Below are positions 11,974 to 24,900 of a stretch of 64,000 bases of DNA, piece after piece; position 1 is the first letter of the stretch, and every line of letters starts with the position of its first letter. Both the position numbers and the translations under genes were made by a program. The notes under the pieces were generated by a model. It did no database searches. It was not told the DNA's origin and saw only the letters and a list, made by a program, of their open reading frames with translations. Origin of the DNA: Lingula anatina (lineage: Eukaryota > Brachiopoda > Lingulata > Lingulida > Lingulidae); NCBI RefSeq assembly GCF_001039355.2, contig NW_019775447.1, positions 191,758 to 255,757 on the forward strand. Reading direction: 5' to 3'.

Positions 11974-14900
11974 TGGACTCTCTTCATAAGCAGCATAGCG
12001 GTTTTCTGTTTCATGCTGGCTTTACATGTTTTAGATATGAATACCAGTCAAACTTGAACGATGAAAAACTTAACTCTTGTATGTTAAATTGGCCAAAGAT
12101 GGATAGAAAGCTGTGCTACAGTTGGATGAGATTCAAGGTTGTGCCAGACTTCACAAATCGACTCAATTTGCAAACTGGCCATAGCAAATTTAAAAACTGA
12201 ATAAGTTGCCTTTCACAAAAGCTTGAAGGATATACGTACCCTTTCTCTCCCAACGTCTCCTCATGAGCCTTCTTGGATGATACCAATTTTGTTTCGTTTT
12301 TAGATTTCAACTCGCTTGCTAAACTTGGAGCTTTCTTGGATGATACCAGATTTGTTTCGTGTGTAGTTTTCAACTTCCTTGCTAAACTTGGTGCTGTCTT
12401 GAGTGGTTCCAGTTTTCTTTCGTTTTTAGATTTCAACTCGCTTGCTGAACTTGGAGCAATCTTGGGTGAGTCCAATTTTGTTTCGTTTTTAGATTTAAAC
12501 TGGCCACCAGATGGCAGCTGCAGTCTGTCGGCTAAGGAACAACTGCCCCGTGACATGAGATAGTTCGTCCTTGACCTTGGTATCTTGTCCCACTGACCGC
12601 CATACTCACACATGTTCCCGAGCCGCAACTCACCACGCACATATTTCCCTGAAAAATAATAAATATTGCAACCGATATTGTTATATAACTCAGCCTCACT
12701 TATGTCGAAAAATCATGCGTAAATTAGAAGGTGTTTGTAAATAAATTATCAAAAAACTAAAGAAAAATTAAGAATTGAGATAAATAAACTTTCATTCATA
12801 TTATAATAAACAGAAAGACTTTATTTATATCTAAAATGATAAAACGAGTCAACATTAAGTAGAAGTGAAGCTGAGAAGGACGCAGGTTGTTTTCCTTATA
12901 TTATTAAGTGTTGACAGCCATTGTAAGTCAAGATACAGATGTTAAAATCCGTATATGATTGAATTTAAAGGCTCACACTTTCTTACCTTTAAGTAAAAAC
13001 TCTTCTCCCGTAATCAAATAAGTATCACAGACGAAAGAGGATCTGTTTGTCGTCACGTAATTGTCACCTTTCTTAAGACTTCCAGACACATCCTAAAAAT
13101 ATTCAATGTTCCCATTTTATCCCTTACTAACAAGAATATCCAATCCAAACCGCCAAAAATAACGATGAAGAGACCCATTTTAGAGCTATTACGGTCACTT
13201 CTATATTTTAAGGTTACAAGTTTAATTTACAAACTCCCACCTTAAAACTAAGACTTACTTAAAGTACATGTTCATAGACTTACTTTAAATATATGTTGTA
13301 TATGTACAGCGTATTTAGCGGCAGGTCGGTACGAAACCGAGGGCTGGATGACGTCACGGCTCTCAGCGGATTTCATCACCTTTGCCTTGATCACTGAAAG
13401 AGCACGAAGAAGTAAACATTACAATAGTCGGCATCATCATTTCAATGTCTTTAAACAGTAACTCCTGAATTGCCCAATCATACGTCGTATTACATATTTT
13501 AGACGGGTGCAGTTTTGCAGAGAAAATCTGCCTTCATCTTCATGTTTCAGCCCACCGTTCACTCGGAAATAGATAGTATGAATCAAAACAATTACATTTC
13601 ACGAATACAAAAGAATCTGAGAAGCGAAAATGCTACCGCAAAAAATTTCCATGCTTATCCTTTCTCATATATAAACTGTAAGCTCACCAAAATGATTGTT
13701 TTCAAGGCAGTCAAACGATTTTCTTATATCTGGTCGTCTACAAACACATCCATGTTTCAGCTTCTGGAACCTGGAAACAAGTGATCCAAAGGTAAGAGAC
13801 AGACAGGCAGACTTCATATCAAGCTGAGCAATTTTCTGTGTGGCACCGGCTTTACATCTTATAGATGTGAACACCAAATTATTAAACTTGAACGATGAAC
13901 AACTGAACTTTTCAATGTTGAATGGGCCACACATTGATAGATAACTGTGCTACAATTGGATAAGATTCAAGGTTGTGATCGACTTCACAAATTGTAAGCC
14001 GATCATAGCATAAACTGAATAAGTTGCCTTTCACAAAAGCTCGAAGGATGTACGTACCTGATATCTCCCAACGTCTTCTTAGGAGCCATCTCGGATGATC
14101 CCAGTTTTGTTTCGTTCTTAGATTTAAACTCGCTCGGTAAACTTGGAGCTTTCTTGGGTGGTTCCAGTTTTCTTTCGTTTTTAGGTTTCAACTCGCTTGC
14201 TAAACTTGGGGCTTTCTTGGGTGAGGCCAATTTTCTTTCGTTTTTAGGTTTCAACTCGCTTGCTAAACTTGGGGCTTTCTTGGGTGAGGCCAATTTTCTT
14301 TCGTTTTTAGGTTTCAACTCGCCTGCTAAACTTGGGGCTTTCTTGGGTGAGGCCAATTTTCTTTCGTTTTTAGGTTTCAACTCGCTTGCTAAACTTGGGG
14401 CTTTCTTGGGTGAGGCCAATTTTCTTTCGTTTTTAGGTTTCAACTCGCCACCAGATGGCAGCTGCAGTCTGTCGGCTAAGGAACAACTGCCCCGTGACAT
14501 GAGATAGTTCGTCCTTGACCTTGGTATCCTGTCCCACTGACCGCCATACTCACACATGTTCCCGAGCCGCAACTCACCATGCACATATTGCCCTGAAAAA
14601 TAATAAATATTGAAATTGATATTGTTATATAGTTCACAGAGTCAGTTATGTCGAAACGTCAATTACTGGTAAAGACGAGTAGTTTCCACAGAAAGAATTA
14701 TTTCTTATCGTCTTTACACTTCGGACAATGGAAAACGTGAACTTTTTCACCACTAAAGATAAAATTTCTTAGCCAATTCATGCCAAAGGCAAGGACAATC
14801 AAACAGACATTATGCATGACAAATTGTGCTCAGTAATGCTGCATTGTTTAACTGTATATAATTAAGTATTGACAGCCAATTTATAGAATTTTAAAATGCG

Positions 14901-15879
14901 TATATGAATGGTTTTATAGGTCCACACTATCTTACCTTTAAGTAAATAATCTTCTCCTGTAATTAAATAAGTATCACAGACGAAAGAGGATCTGTTTGCC
15001 GTCACGTAATTGTCACCTGTCTTAAGACTTCCAGACACATCCTAAAATTAAGGGCAACTAAGTTTATGTTTCGCACCAGTTATTATAGTTAATGTGGAAA
15101 TTACAAAGAGCAGAGAAAAATTAAAATATTTCACTGGAAATTCAACATTCTTAATTTATCACTAATTAACATGAGTATCCTATCCAAAACCGCCAAAAAG
15201 TAACGATCAAGAGAACCGGTCACTTCCATATTTTACGGTTTGCAAGTTAAAAGTTAACAGCTTCCACCTTATAACCAAGATTAACTTTTAGTACATGTTC
15301 AATTTACACCACGTTTGATGAAAAAAAGACCTACTTTAAATATATGTTGTATATGTACAGGGTATATAGCGGCAGGTCTGTACGAAACCGAGGGTTGGAT
15401 GACGTCACGGCTCTCAGCGGATTTCATCACCTTTGCCTTGATCACTGAAATAGCACAGAGAAGTAAACATTTTGGAAAGTGGCATCATCCTTTCAATATT
15501 TGTAAGAGTATCCAGGAGATAAAACTTCCCGATATTGTTTTCTTACAAATAAAGCCCTTTTCAGCTCCGTTGATATTTTTTTTTCCTAAAGCGTTGTTAA
15601 ACATACTAGAATAGCAAGAAATACATAAGTATTCGTGAAAACAAGAAAACCCTAGTGTCTTATGCATGGACGGCCAAGTCAAAGATTATAATACCGATCG
15701 AATAAAGTAAACAGTTCAATTGTCAACTGAATTTTCCGTTTTTGATCTTACAATATACTCACCAAAATGGTTGTCTCCAAGGCAGTCGAATGATTCTCTT
15801 GTGTCTGGTCGTCTACAAACACATCCATGTTTTAGCTTCTCGAACCTAGAAACAAGTGATCCTAAAACCTAAGTCAGAT

Positions 15880-15918
<39 letters not shown>

Positions 15919-18900
15919 TGGACTCTCTTCATAAGCAGCATAGCGGTTTTCTGTGTCACGCCGGCTTTACATGTTATAGATATGAACACCAGTCAAACTT
16001 GAACGATGAAAAACTGAACTCCTGTACGTTAAATTGGCCAAAGATGGATAGAAAGCTGTGCTACAGTTGGATGAGATTCAAGGTTGTGACAGACTTCACA
16101 AATCGACTCAATTTGCAAACTGGTCATAGCAAATTTAAAAACTGATTAAGTTGCCTTTCACAAAAGCTCTAAGGATTACGTACCCTTTCTCTCCCAACGT
16201 CTCCTTATGAGCCTTCTTGGATGATACCAGTTTTGTTTCGTTTTTAGATTTCAACTCGCTTGCTAAACTTGGGGCTTTCTTGGGTGAGGCCAATTTTCTT
16301 TCGTTTTTAGGTTTCAACTCGCTTGCTAAACTTGGGGCTTTCTTGGGTGAGGCCAATTTTCTTTCGTTTTTAGGTTTCAACTCGCCACCAGATGGCAGCT
16401 GCAGTCTGTCGGCTAAGGAACAACTGCCCCGTGACATGAGATAGTTCGTCCTTGACCTTGGTATCTTGTCCCACTGACCACCATACTCACACATGTTCCC
16501 GAACCGCAACTCACCATGCACATATTTCCCTGAAAAATAATAAATATTGCAACCGATATTGTTATATAACTCAGCCTCACTTATGTCGAAAAATCATGCG
16601 TTAATTAGAAAGTGTTTGTAAATGAATTATCAAAAAACTAAAGCAAAATTAAGAATTGAGATAAATAAACTTTCATTCATATTATAGTAAACACAAAGAC
16701 TTTATTTATATCTAAAATGATAAAACGAGTCAACATTAAGTAGAAGTGAAGCTGAGAAGGACGCAGGTTGTTCTCCTTATATTATTAAGTGTTGACAGCC
16801 ATTGTAAGTCAAGATATAGATGTTAAAATCCGTATATGATTGAATTTAAAGGCTCACACTTTCTTACCTTTTAGTAAATATTCTTCTCCAGTAATCAAAT
16901 AAGAATCGCACACGAAAGATGATCTGTTTGCCATCACGTGATTGTCACCTGTCTTAAGACTTCCAAACACATCCTGAAATTATTCAATGTTCCCATTTTA
17001 TCCCTAACTAACATGAATATCCAATCCAAAACCGCAAAAAAATGACGATGAAAGACCCATTTTCGAACTATTACGGTCACTTCTATATTTACAATTTTAA
17101 TTTACAAACTACCACCTTAAAACCAACACTTACTTTAAGTACATGTTCATAGACTTTCTTTCAATATATGTTCCATATTATGTATGGTATTTTATGCCAA
17201 AGACTTACTTTAAATATATGTTGTATATGTACAGCGTATTTAGCGGCAGGTCGGTACGAAACCGAGGGCTGGATGACGTCATGGCTCTCAGCGGATTTCA
17301 TCACCTTTGCCTTGATCACTGAAATAGTACAAAGAAGTAAACATTACGATAGGGGCATCATAATTTTTTAAAGAATAACTCCCGTGTTGCCCAATCATGC
17401 GTTGTATAGCATGTTTCAGGTGGCTGCAGTCTTGCAGAAAAAAAAATCTGCCTTCATCTTCAACTTTCGGCCACCATTCACTCAAAAATTAATAGTGCAA
17501 TTAAACATAGATTTATTCTCCGATACAAAAACATCCAACAAGGAGAAAGTAATCAAAAACTACCACAAAGAATGTTCTATGCTTGTTCGTTCTTATGTAT
17601 GCTTTGTTAACTGTAAGCTCACCAAAGTGATTGTGTCCAAGGCAGTCGAAAAATTCTCTTGTGTCTGTTCGTCTACAAACACATCCATGTCTTAGCTTCT
17701 CGAACCTAGAAACAAGTGATCCTAAGGTAAGAGACAGTCAGATAGACAGACAGAAAGACAGATGGACTCTCCTCATAACAAGCATAGCAGTTTTCTGTGT
17801 ATCTCCGGCTTGACATCTCATAAACAAGAACACCAGTCAAACGATGAAAACTGAACATTTCTATGTTAAATTGGCCAAAGATGGATAGAAAGCTGTGCTA
17901 TGTCAGTTGGATAAGTTTCGAGGTTGTGACCGACTTCACAAATCGACTAAAATTGCAAACTGGCCATAGCGAAAACTGAATTATGTGCCTTTCACAAGAG
18001 CTCAAATAATGTACGTACCTGATATCTTGCAACATCTTTTCAGGAGCCAGCTTGGATGATACCATTTTTGTTTCGTTTTTAGATGCAAGGCCGCCAACTA
18101 AACTTGGAGCTTTCTTTGGTGGTTCCAATTTTGTTTCGTTTTTAGATTTCAAGTCGCTAAGTGAACTTGGAGCTTTCTTGGATGATACCAGTTTTGTTTC
18201 GTTTTGAGCTTTCAACTTGCTTAGTAAATTTGAAGCTTTCTTGGGTGGGTCCAATTGTATTTCGTTTTTAGATTTCAACTCCTTTGCTAAACTTGGAGCT
18301 ATCTTGGGTGATTCCGATTTTGTTTCGTTTTTAGATTTAAAATGACCACCAGATGGCAGATGCAGTCTGTCGGCTAAGGAACAAATGCCCCGTGCCATGA
18401 GATAGTTCGTCCTTGACCTTGGTATTGTGTCCCACTGACCGCCATACTCACACATGTTCCCGAGCCGCAACTCACCACGTACATATTTCCCTGAAAATGA
18501 TTAGTATAAAACTTTATATTGTAACCTAAAACAGAATCAGTTATGTCAAAACGTCATGCGCTGTAATCTCCATAGAAAGAATAATTTCTTATCATTTCTA
18601 CACTTCAGGCAATGCAAAATAAAAATAAAAAAATAATAATAATAATAATAAATAAAAAAAACAATAATAATAATAATAAATAAAAAAACAATAATAATAA
18701 TAATAAATAAATAAACTTTTTCACCACTAAAGATAGAATTTATTGGCCAATTCGTGCCAAAGGCAAGGACAATCAAACAGACAAAATGCATGACATTCAG
18801 CAAAATATGCTCAGTGACGCTCCATAGTTTAAATTTATATAATCAAGTATTGACAGCCATTTTAAGCCAACACATGACTGGTCTTATAGGTCCACACTTT

Positions 18901-21900
18901 ATTACCTTTAAGTAAATATTCTTCTCCAGTAATTAAATAAGTATCACATACGAAAGAGGATCTGTTTGCCGTCACGTAATTGTCACCAGTCTCAAGACTT
19001 CCAGACACATCCTAAAATTATTCAATGTTCCCATTTTATTACTAACTAACATGAATGACCTATCCAAAACTGCAAATAAATAAATAAATAAATAAATAAT
19101 AATGAAGAGATTCATTTTCGAGGTATTACGGTCACTTTTAAAACGAAGATTTACTTTAAGTATATGCTCAATTTACACTGCGTTTGATGACAAAAGTCTT
19201 ACTTTGAATATATGTTGTATATGTACAGGGTATTTAGCGGCAGGTCGGTACGAAACCGAGGGCTGGATGACGTCACGGCTCTCAGGGGATTTCATCACCT
19301 TTGCCTTGATTACTGAAATAGCACAGAGAAGTAAACATCATGAGATGGGGCAACATCATCTCCATATCTTTTAAGAATCACACCCGAATTGCCCAATAAT
19401 ACACCGTATGGCAGATTTTTGACGGCTGCAGTCTTGCAGAGAAAATCTGCCTTCATCTTCAACATTTAGTCCACCGTTTACTCGAAAATTAATAGTGCAT
19501 ATCAAATTAATTTCATTTTTCCGAATACAAAAGTATCTGACAAGGAAACATACTACGGCAAACAATTTTCCATTCTTGTCCTTACTTATATAAACTGTAA
19601 GCTCACCAAAATGGTTGTTTCCAAGGCAGTCGAATGATTTTCTTGTGTCAGGTCGTCTACAAACACATCCATGTTTCAGCTTCTCGAACCTAGAAGCAAG
19701 TGATCGTAAGGTAAGAGGCAGACAGACAGACAGACAGACAGGCACATAGACAGACAGACAGGCATGTAGACAGACAGACAGACGAACAGACAGACTGACG
19801 GGCTTTCTTCATATTGAGCATAGCATTTTTCTGTGTGGCGCCGGCTTGACATCTTAAATATTAAGACCAGGAGGTTGTGATCAACTTAACAAATCGACTA
19901 AACCGGTCCTAGCAAAAACTAAATAAGTTGTCTTTCACAAAAGATCGGATCGAAGGCTGTACGTACCTGATATATCCCAACGTCTTCTTTGGAACAATCT
20001 CGGATGATACCAGTTTTGTTACGTTTTTAGATTTAAATTCGCTCAGTAAACTTGGAGCTTTCTTGGGTGGTTCCAATTTTCTTTCGTTTTTAGATTTCAA
20101 CTCGCTTGCTAAACTAGGGGATTTCTTGGATGAGTCCAATTTTAGTTCATTTTTAGGTTTCATCTTGTTTGCTGAATTTGGTACTTTCTTGTGTGAATCC
20201 AATTTTGTTTCGTTTTTAGATTTAAGCTCGCCACCAGGTGGCAGCTGCAGTCTGTCGGCTAAAGAACAAGTGCCCCGTGACATGAGATAGTTCGTCCTTG
20301 ACCTTGGTATACTGTCCCACTGACCGCCATACTCACACATGTTCCCGAGCCGCAACTCACCACGTACATATTTCCCTGAAAAATAATAAATATTGAAGCT
20401 GATATCGTTACATAACACACAGTCAGTTATGTCGAAATGTCATGTGTGATAGGTGGAAAACACGTTTAGTCTCTATAGAAAAGATTAATTTTTTATCATC
20501 TTCACACATTCGACAATGTCATAAAGTCTGTGGACAAAGCTTGGACTACTTAAAGAGCAAAACCAACGCATATCTTCAGGACCATTTACCTCAGAGGGTG
20601 TCACAAACAGGGGGCGGATCCTGGTTTATTTGAAGTGGGGGTCCGTTGATGCGAAGCCGGACCACCCACCCCCTGACCCCCTCTAAATCCGCCACTGACG
20701 AACTGTTGAACTAAATACGTCTGTTTTCATCGGCAATGAAGGTATATAGACAGGATATATAAATATTGCTCTTCACAAAAAGAAATTTGGTGGTTTACCA
20801 CTAAAGGTTAACCACAACCCGCAGTTACATCAGCCAAAGTTCAAGAATCCTTCCCTAATAACCGTCTGTTGTGTCTTGCACAGATAAAACGAAACTAATC
20901 AAATAGAAAAGCGATGATATATGCCGCAAATGACCCAAACCAAGTTATTTTTAAAACTTGACATTCTCAATTTAAACGTGGAAATTCTAGCTACATCACT
21001 TAAAGTTAAAAATATTTTCTATTAACAATATGTCAGTGTATCAGTGTGGTAAGTGTTGTTTATACACCCTGTAAGTACACATATATATTGTCTTCTTATA
21101 AAACTTTCTAATACTCATTTCTGTTTGTAGCTGGTATTCGTAAGCAGTTTCTGTTGCTAATGTAAAGTGTTTTTTTTTTATGAGTGCCGTAAAACACAAC
21201 TTAGATTTCCTAGCAGTAAATGATCTTTTTCTGTAGACTAAACACCAAGGTATCACATAAAACCGTGGGACATATGATCTTTTATTCGGGTTTTGATGGT
21301 AAAGGGGAAGGTGATGCAATTTCAGGCAATTATTTTCGGTAAGACGTACACTGTAGCAAGCGATGGCTGACTTAAATATGAAACAAGTCCGAGGGCGATA
21401 TGCAAAATTGTCTAATTAAACTAAGGCTAGTCCTACACATCGTAACAAATTCAAAAATCGACGATTTGCTATCGTCACTGTATCATTTTTCATATTCGAA
21501 GAGAGTTTCAAGTTTAACGGCGCACTGGTGCACTTGGAGAACAAAGTCCATTCACCCAAACGCGAGATCAATATCAGCCCTGATGAAGAAGTATTTTGTT
21601 TTCAGGTGTTGAAATTGCTAGTATATCGTCGTAAAGATCAGACATCGTGTAACACGGCTCAGGCTCAGGGCTCTGGGTGTGAGAGGAGGGCTCACTCTGT
21701 ACCCGCTTTAAAGGGTTATAGACACATTCTCAACCTCTCCCTTTCATTTATTTATTTGTTTGTTTGTTTAATGTTTAATATTCCTCAGTATATATTTATA
21801 TCCATAGGTTAAATTATTCTAGTACATACTGGTTCGTAAGAAAAATTCCTCTTCTTTTCTTTTAGTTGTTGTTTATTCAAATATTTATCTTTCTGATTCT

Positions 21901-24900
21901 TTTTTTTTTTTTTGTTGTTGTTTTCTTTCCTTTTTTTAAACTTCAGTAAACTTTTTGTTCAGTACTTCTCTTCTGCACCCTCTATCCGGCTATTAATTTG
22001 ACATGTGAATCTCAAATTTTGTCTGACGGATTGGTCCCGCCACGGAAGAACAGAGAGTGGTATTCATTTGTAATTCATTGGCTCAGCATTTGGCGTGATG
22101 GAAGCGTGATGAGATCGAATTTTTTGAGAGATAACTTTGTTGTTTGTGTGACCTGAAGAACTGCATGTTCAGAATACTGCACCGCGTGACACTGGTCAGT
22201 TGAAATGTTTGTGTCCAGTTTACCAATGGACCTCTGTGTAACCGCGAAGCGACGTTTTGAAAGGACACCTCTTTCTCCCCCCCTTCCCCCTCTCTCTCTC
22301 TCTCTCTCTCTCTCTCCAGACCCTATAAAAGATGTTTGTAAACGGAGTACCCTAAACCTGTCTTGTAATATTTAGGGTCTGCTTCAATGACCCTTCTTTG
22401 AAAATAAAGAATTGTTTTCTGATTATCCTTTTAAGAGGTGTTAGAAGATTTAACGAAGTTAAGAAACACTTATGTTTAAAATAAAAGTAACCTAACGGCG
22501 GGATGTAAACAGTGCCTAGCACCTTGTGGTCCTTTGATAATACTATGCCTTTTTATTTTATTTATAAATCGCCGACCTCAGCGTTCCTAAAATCGGCCTC
22601 GTGGTGGTCATTCCGGTCGCTGTGGTCAACCATTTCCGGAACGTTAAATCCAAATATAGTCAGATATCATGATGGTTTTCAGATACAAGATCTAACCGTT
22701 TTTGATGAATTTCTATTATTCTTTTTTTTAATTCATTTATTTTCCAGTGCCTCGTTAGCGTCACAGCTGTCAAACTCTCTTAATAAAAAAACTAAATGAA
22801 AAATCAAAAAGTGAGATTAATCGACTTTCATTTCAAATTAAATTTTTCACCTTTTTTAAAATGAGGAAATCTTTCAGCATCTTAGGGAAGTCAAGATGAC
22901 GGGACGCTGCATTGTTTAGGGGAGAGCGGGGCTAGTTGAACCCCGGGATAAGTCCCCCCCCACCCCACCCCACCCCCCACCCCACCCCCATCAAATTATG
23001 ACAAAGTAACATGGGGTAAAAGTATTGATCACATCATTTTGTAAAGTGGCCCTATCCAATAGTGCTAAGAAAGCGTCGGCAGTGAGTCCAAATGAAATAA
23101 TTTAGCATCTTAAAGTAACTTTATTAAAAAGACTTGATGGGGGGCCAACTTACCCCGGGGTCCAACTAGCCCCGGTCTCCCCTACCTTATATCATTAAGT
23201 GTTGACAGCCATACTAAGCCCAGATATAAATGATAAAAATGCATATATGACTGATATTAAAGGTTCACACTTTCTTACCTTTAAGTAAATATTCTTCTCC
23301 CGTAATTAAATAAGTATCACAGACGAAAGAGGATCTGTTTGCCGTCACGTAATTGTCACCTGTCTTAAGACTTCCAGACACATCCTAAAATTAATGTCAA
23401 TAAATGTTTATTTTCGAACAAGTAACTACATATCATGTGGACAAAAAGAAAAGTATTTCCTGGAAAATTTTCAACATCACCCCTTTTTCACTAAATACCG
23501 TACCCAAAACCATAAGAAAATTACGATCTAGAGACCCATTTTTGAGCTATTCATTTCGATATATAACCGTTTGCGAATGAGATGCAACAGCCCTCGCCTT
23601 AACTGGTCGACTTATGTCATTAAATTCTTTTGACGAAGACTTTTATTAAATATGTTCCATGTTATGTATGGCGTTTTATGCCAAAGACTTACTTTGAATA
23701 TATGTTGTATATGTACGGAGTATTTAGCGGCAGGTCTGTACGAAACCGAGGGCTTGATGACGTCACGGCTCTCAGCGGATTTCATCACCTTTGCCTTGAT
23801 CACTGAAATAGCACAGAGAACTAAACATTACATAGGGGGCATCATCAGCTCTTTACCTTTCAGAGTAACTCCCGTACTGCCAAATTATAAGTCACTTATA
23901 TAAGATGGCTGTAGTTTTCTATATGTAGATATAATTAACCTTCAACCTTTCAGCCGACTTTTCAGTCGAAATTTTCTGTTACGACCAAAATTTTATTTTC
24001 CGAAGACAATAGCATCCGACTAGAGAAGAATTTTCTAATAAAATGAATGCTACTGGTCAGAAATGAGTGGCTTTTAGGTCTATACATTGCTTCTGCCAAG
24101 CTCTAGGATTCAGTTGTCCTAGCCATTTGTTTAAAAAATCAGGTATTGTATTTTACAAGTTATTCTTTCTTTCTACTCCCTTGATACATTTTGTCTTATA
24201 GCCGTTCCTTAACACACTTACTAAGTCCAGAAAAACGTTTTAAATAGATCATAAAACACGAAAACTCCAGTGTCTAAGATGGCCAAATAAAAGTTTCCCA
24301 TACCGAGGAAAGTTAACCGTACAACTGCGAGCTGAATTTTCCATTCTTGCTCTTATTTATATTAAATGTATACTCACCAAAATGGTTGTGTCCCAGGCAG
24401 TCGAAAGACTCTCTTGTATCTGGTCGTCTACAAACACATCCATGTTTCAGCTTCTGGAACCTGGAAATAAGTGATCTTAAATTAATTATATATAAGAGAC
24501 AAATAAACCAATAAACTGTCCTCACAAGCCTGAGCGTTCTCTATTAATCCCAGTCTGACAGAGTGACACCTCAATAGTCTGCTGGGGTTTTTACATACGA
24601 TAAAAGAGTCTCCTCAACGGAGCAGCTCGTTACCCCCCCCCCCCCCCCAATCCCTCCCCCACCACCCTACCGCCTCCATGGTGCAAATTTATTATATAGT
24701 TGCTGGAATAATAGATTATTACAAACTTTTGAAGAGATGACAGATTTCTTGGAATAAACGACCATTCTCCATGCAAAACAATTAATAACAAGTCCATTTC
24801 AACATACAAACTTCGTTCATGGTCCTACGTGTTATCCTCCTTCATTTGACAAATCAACACATACTGTACTCACAGAAACAAATACAATTAACTAAATCAT

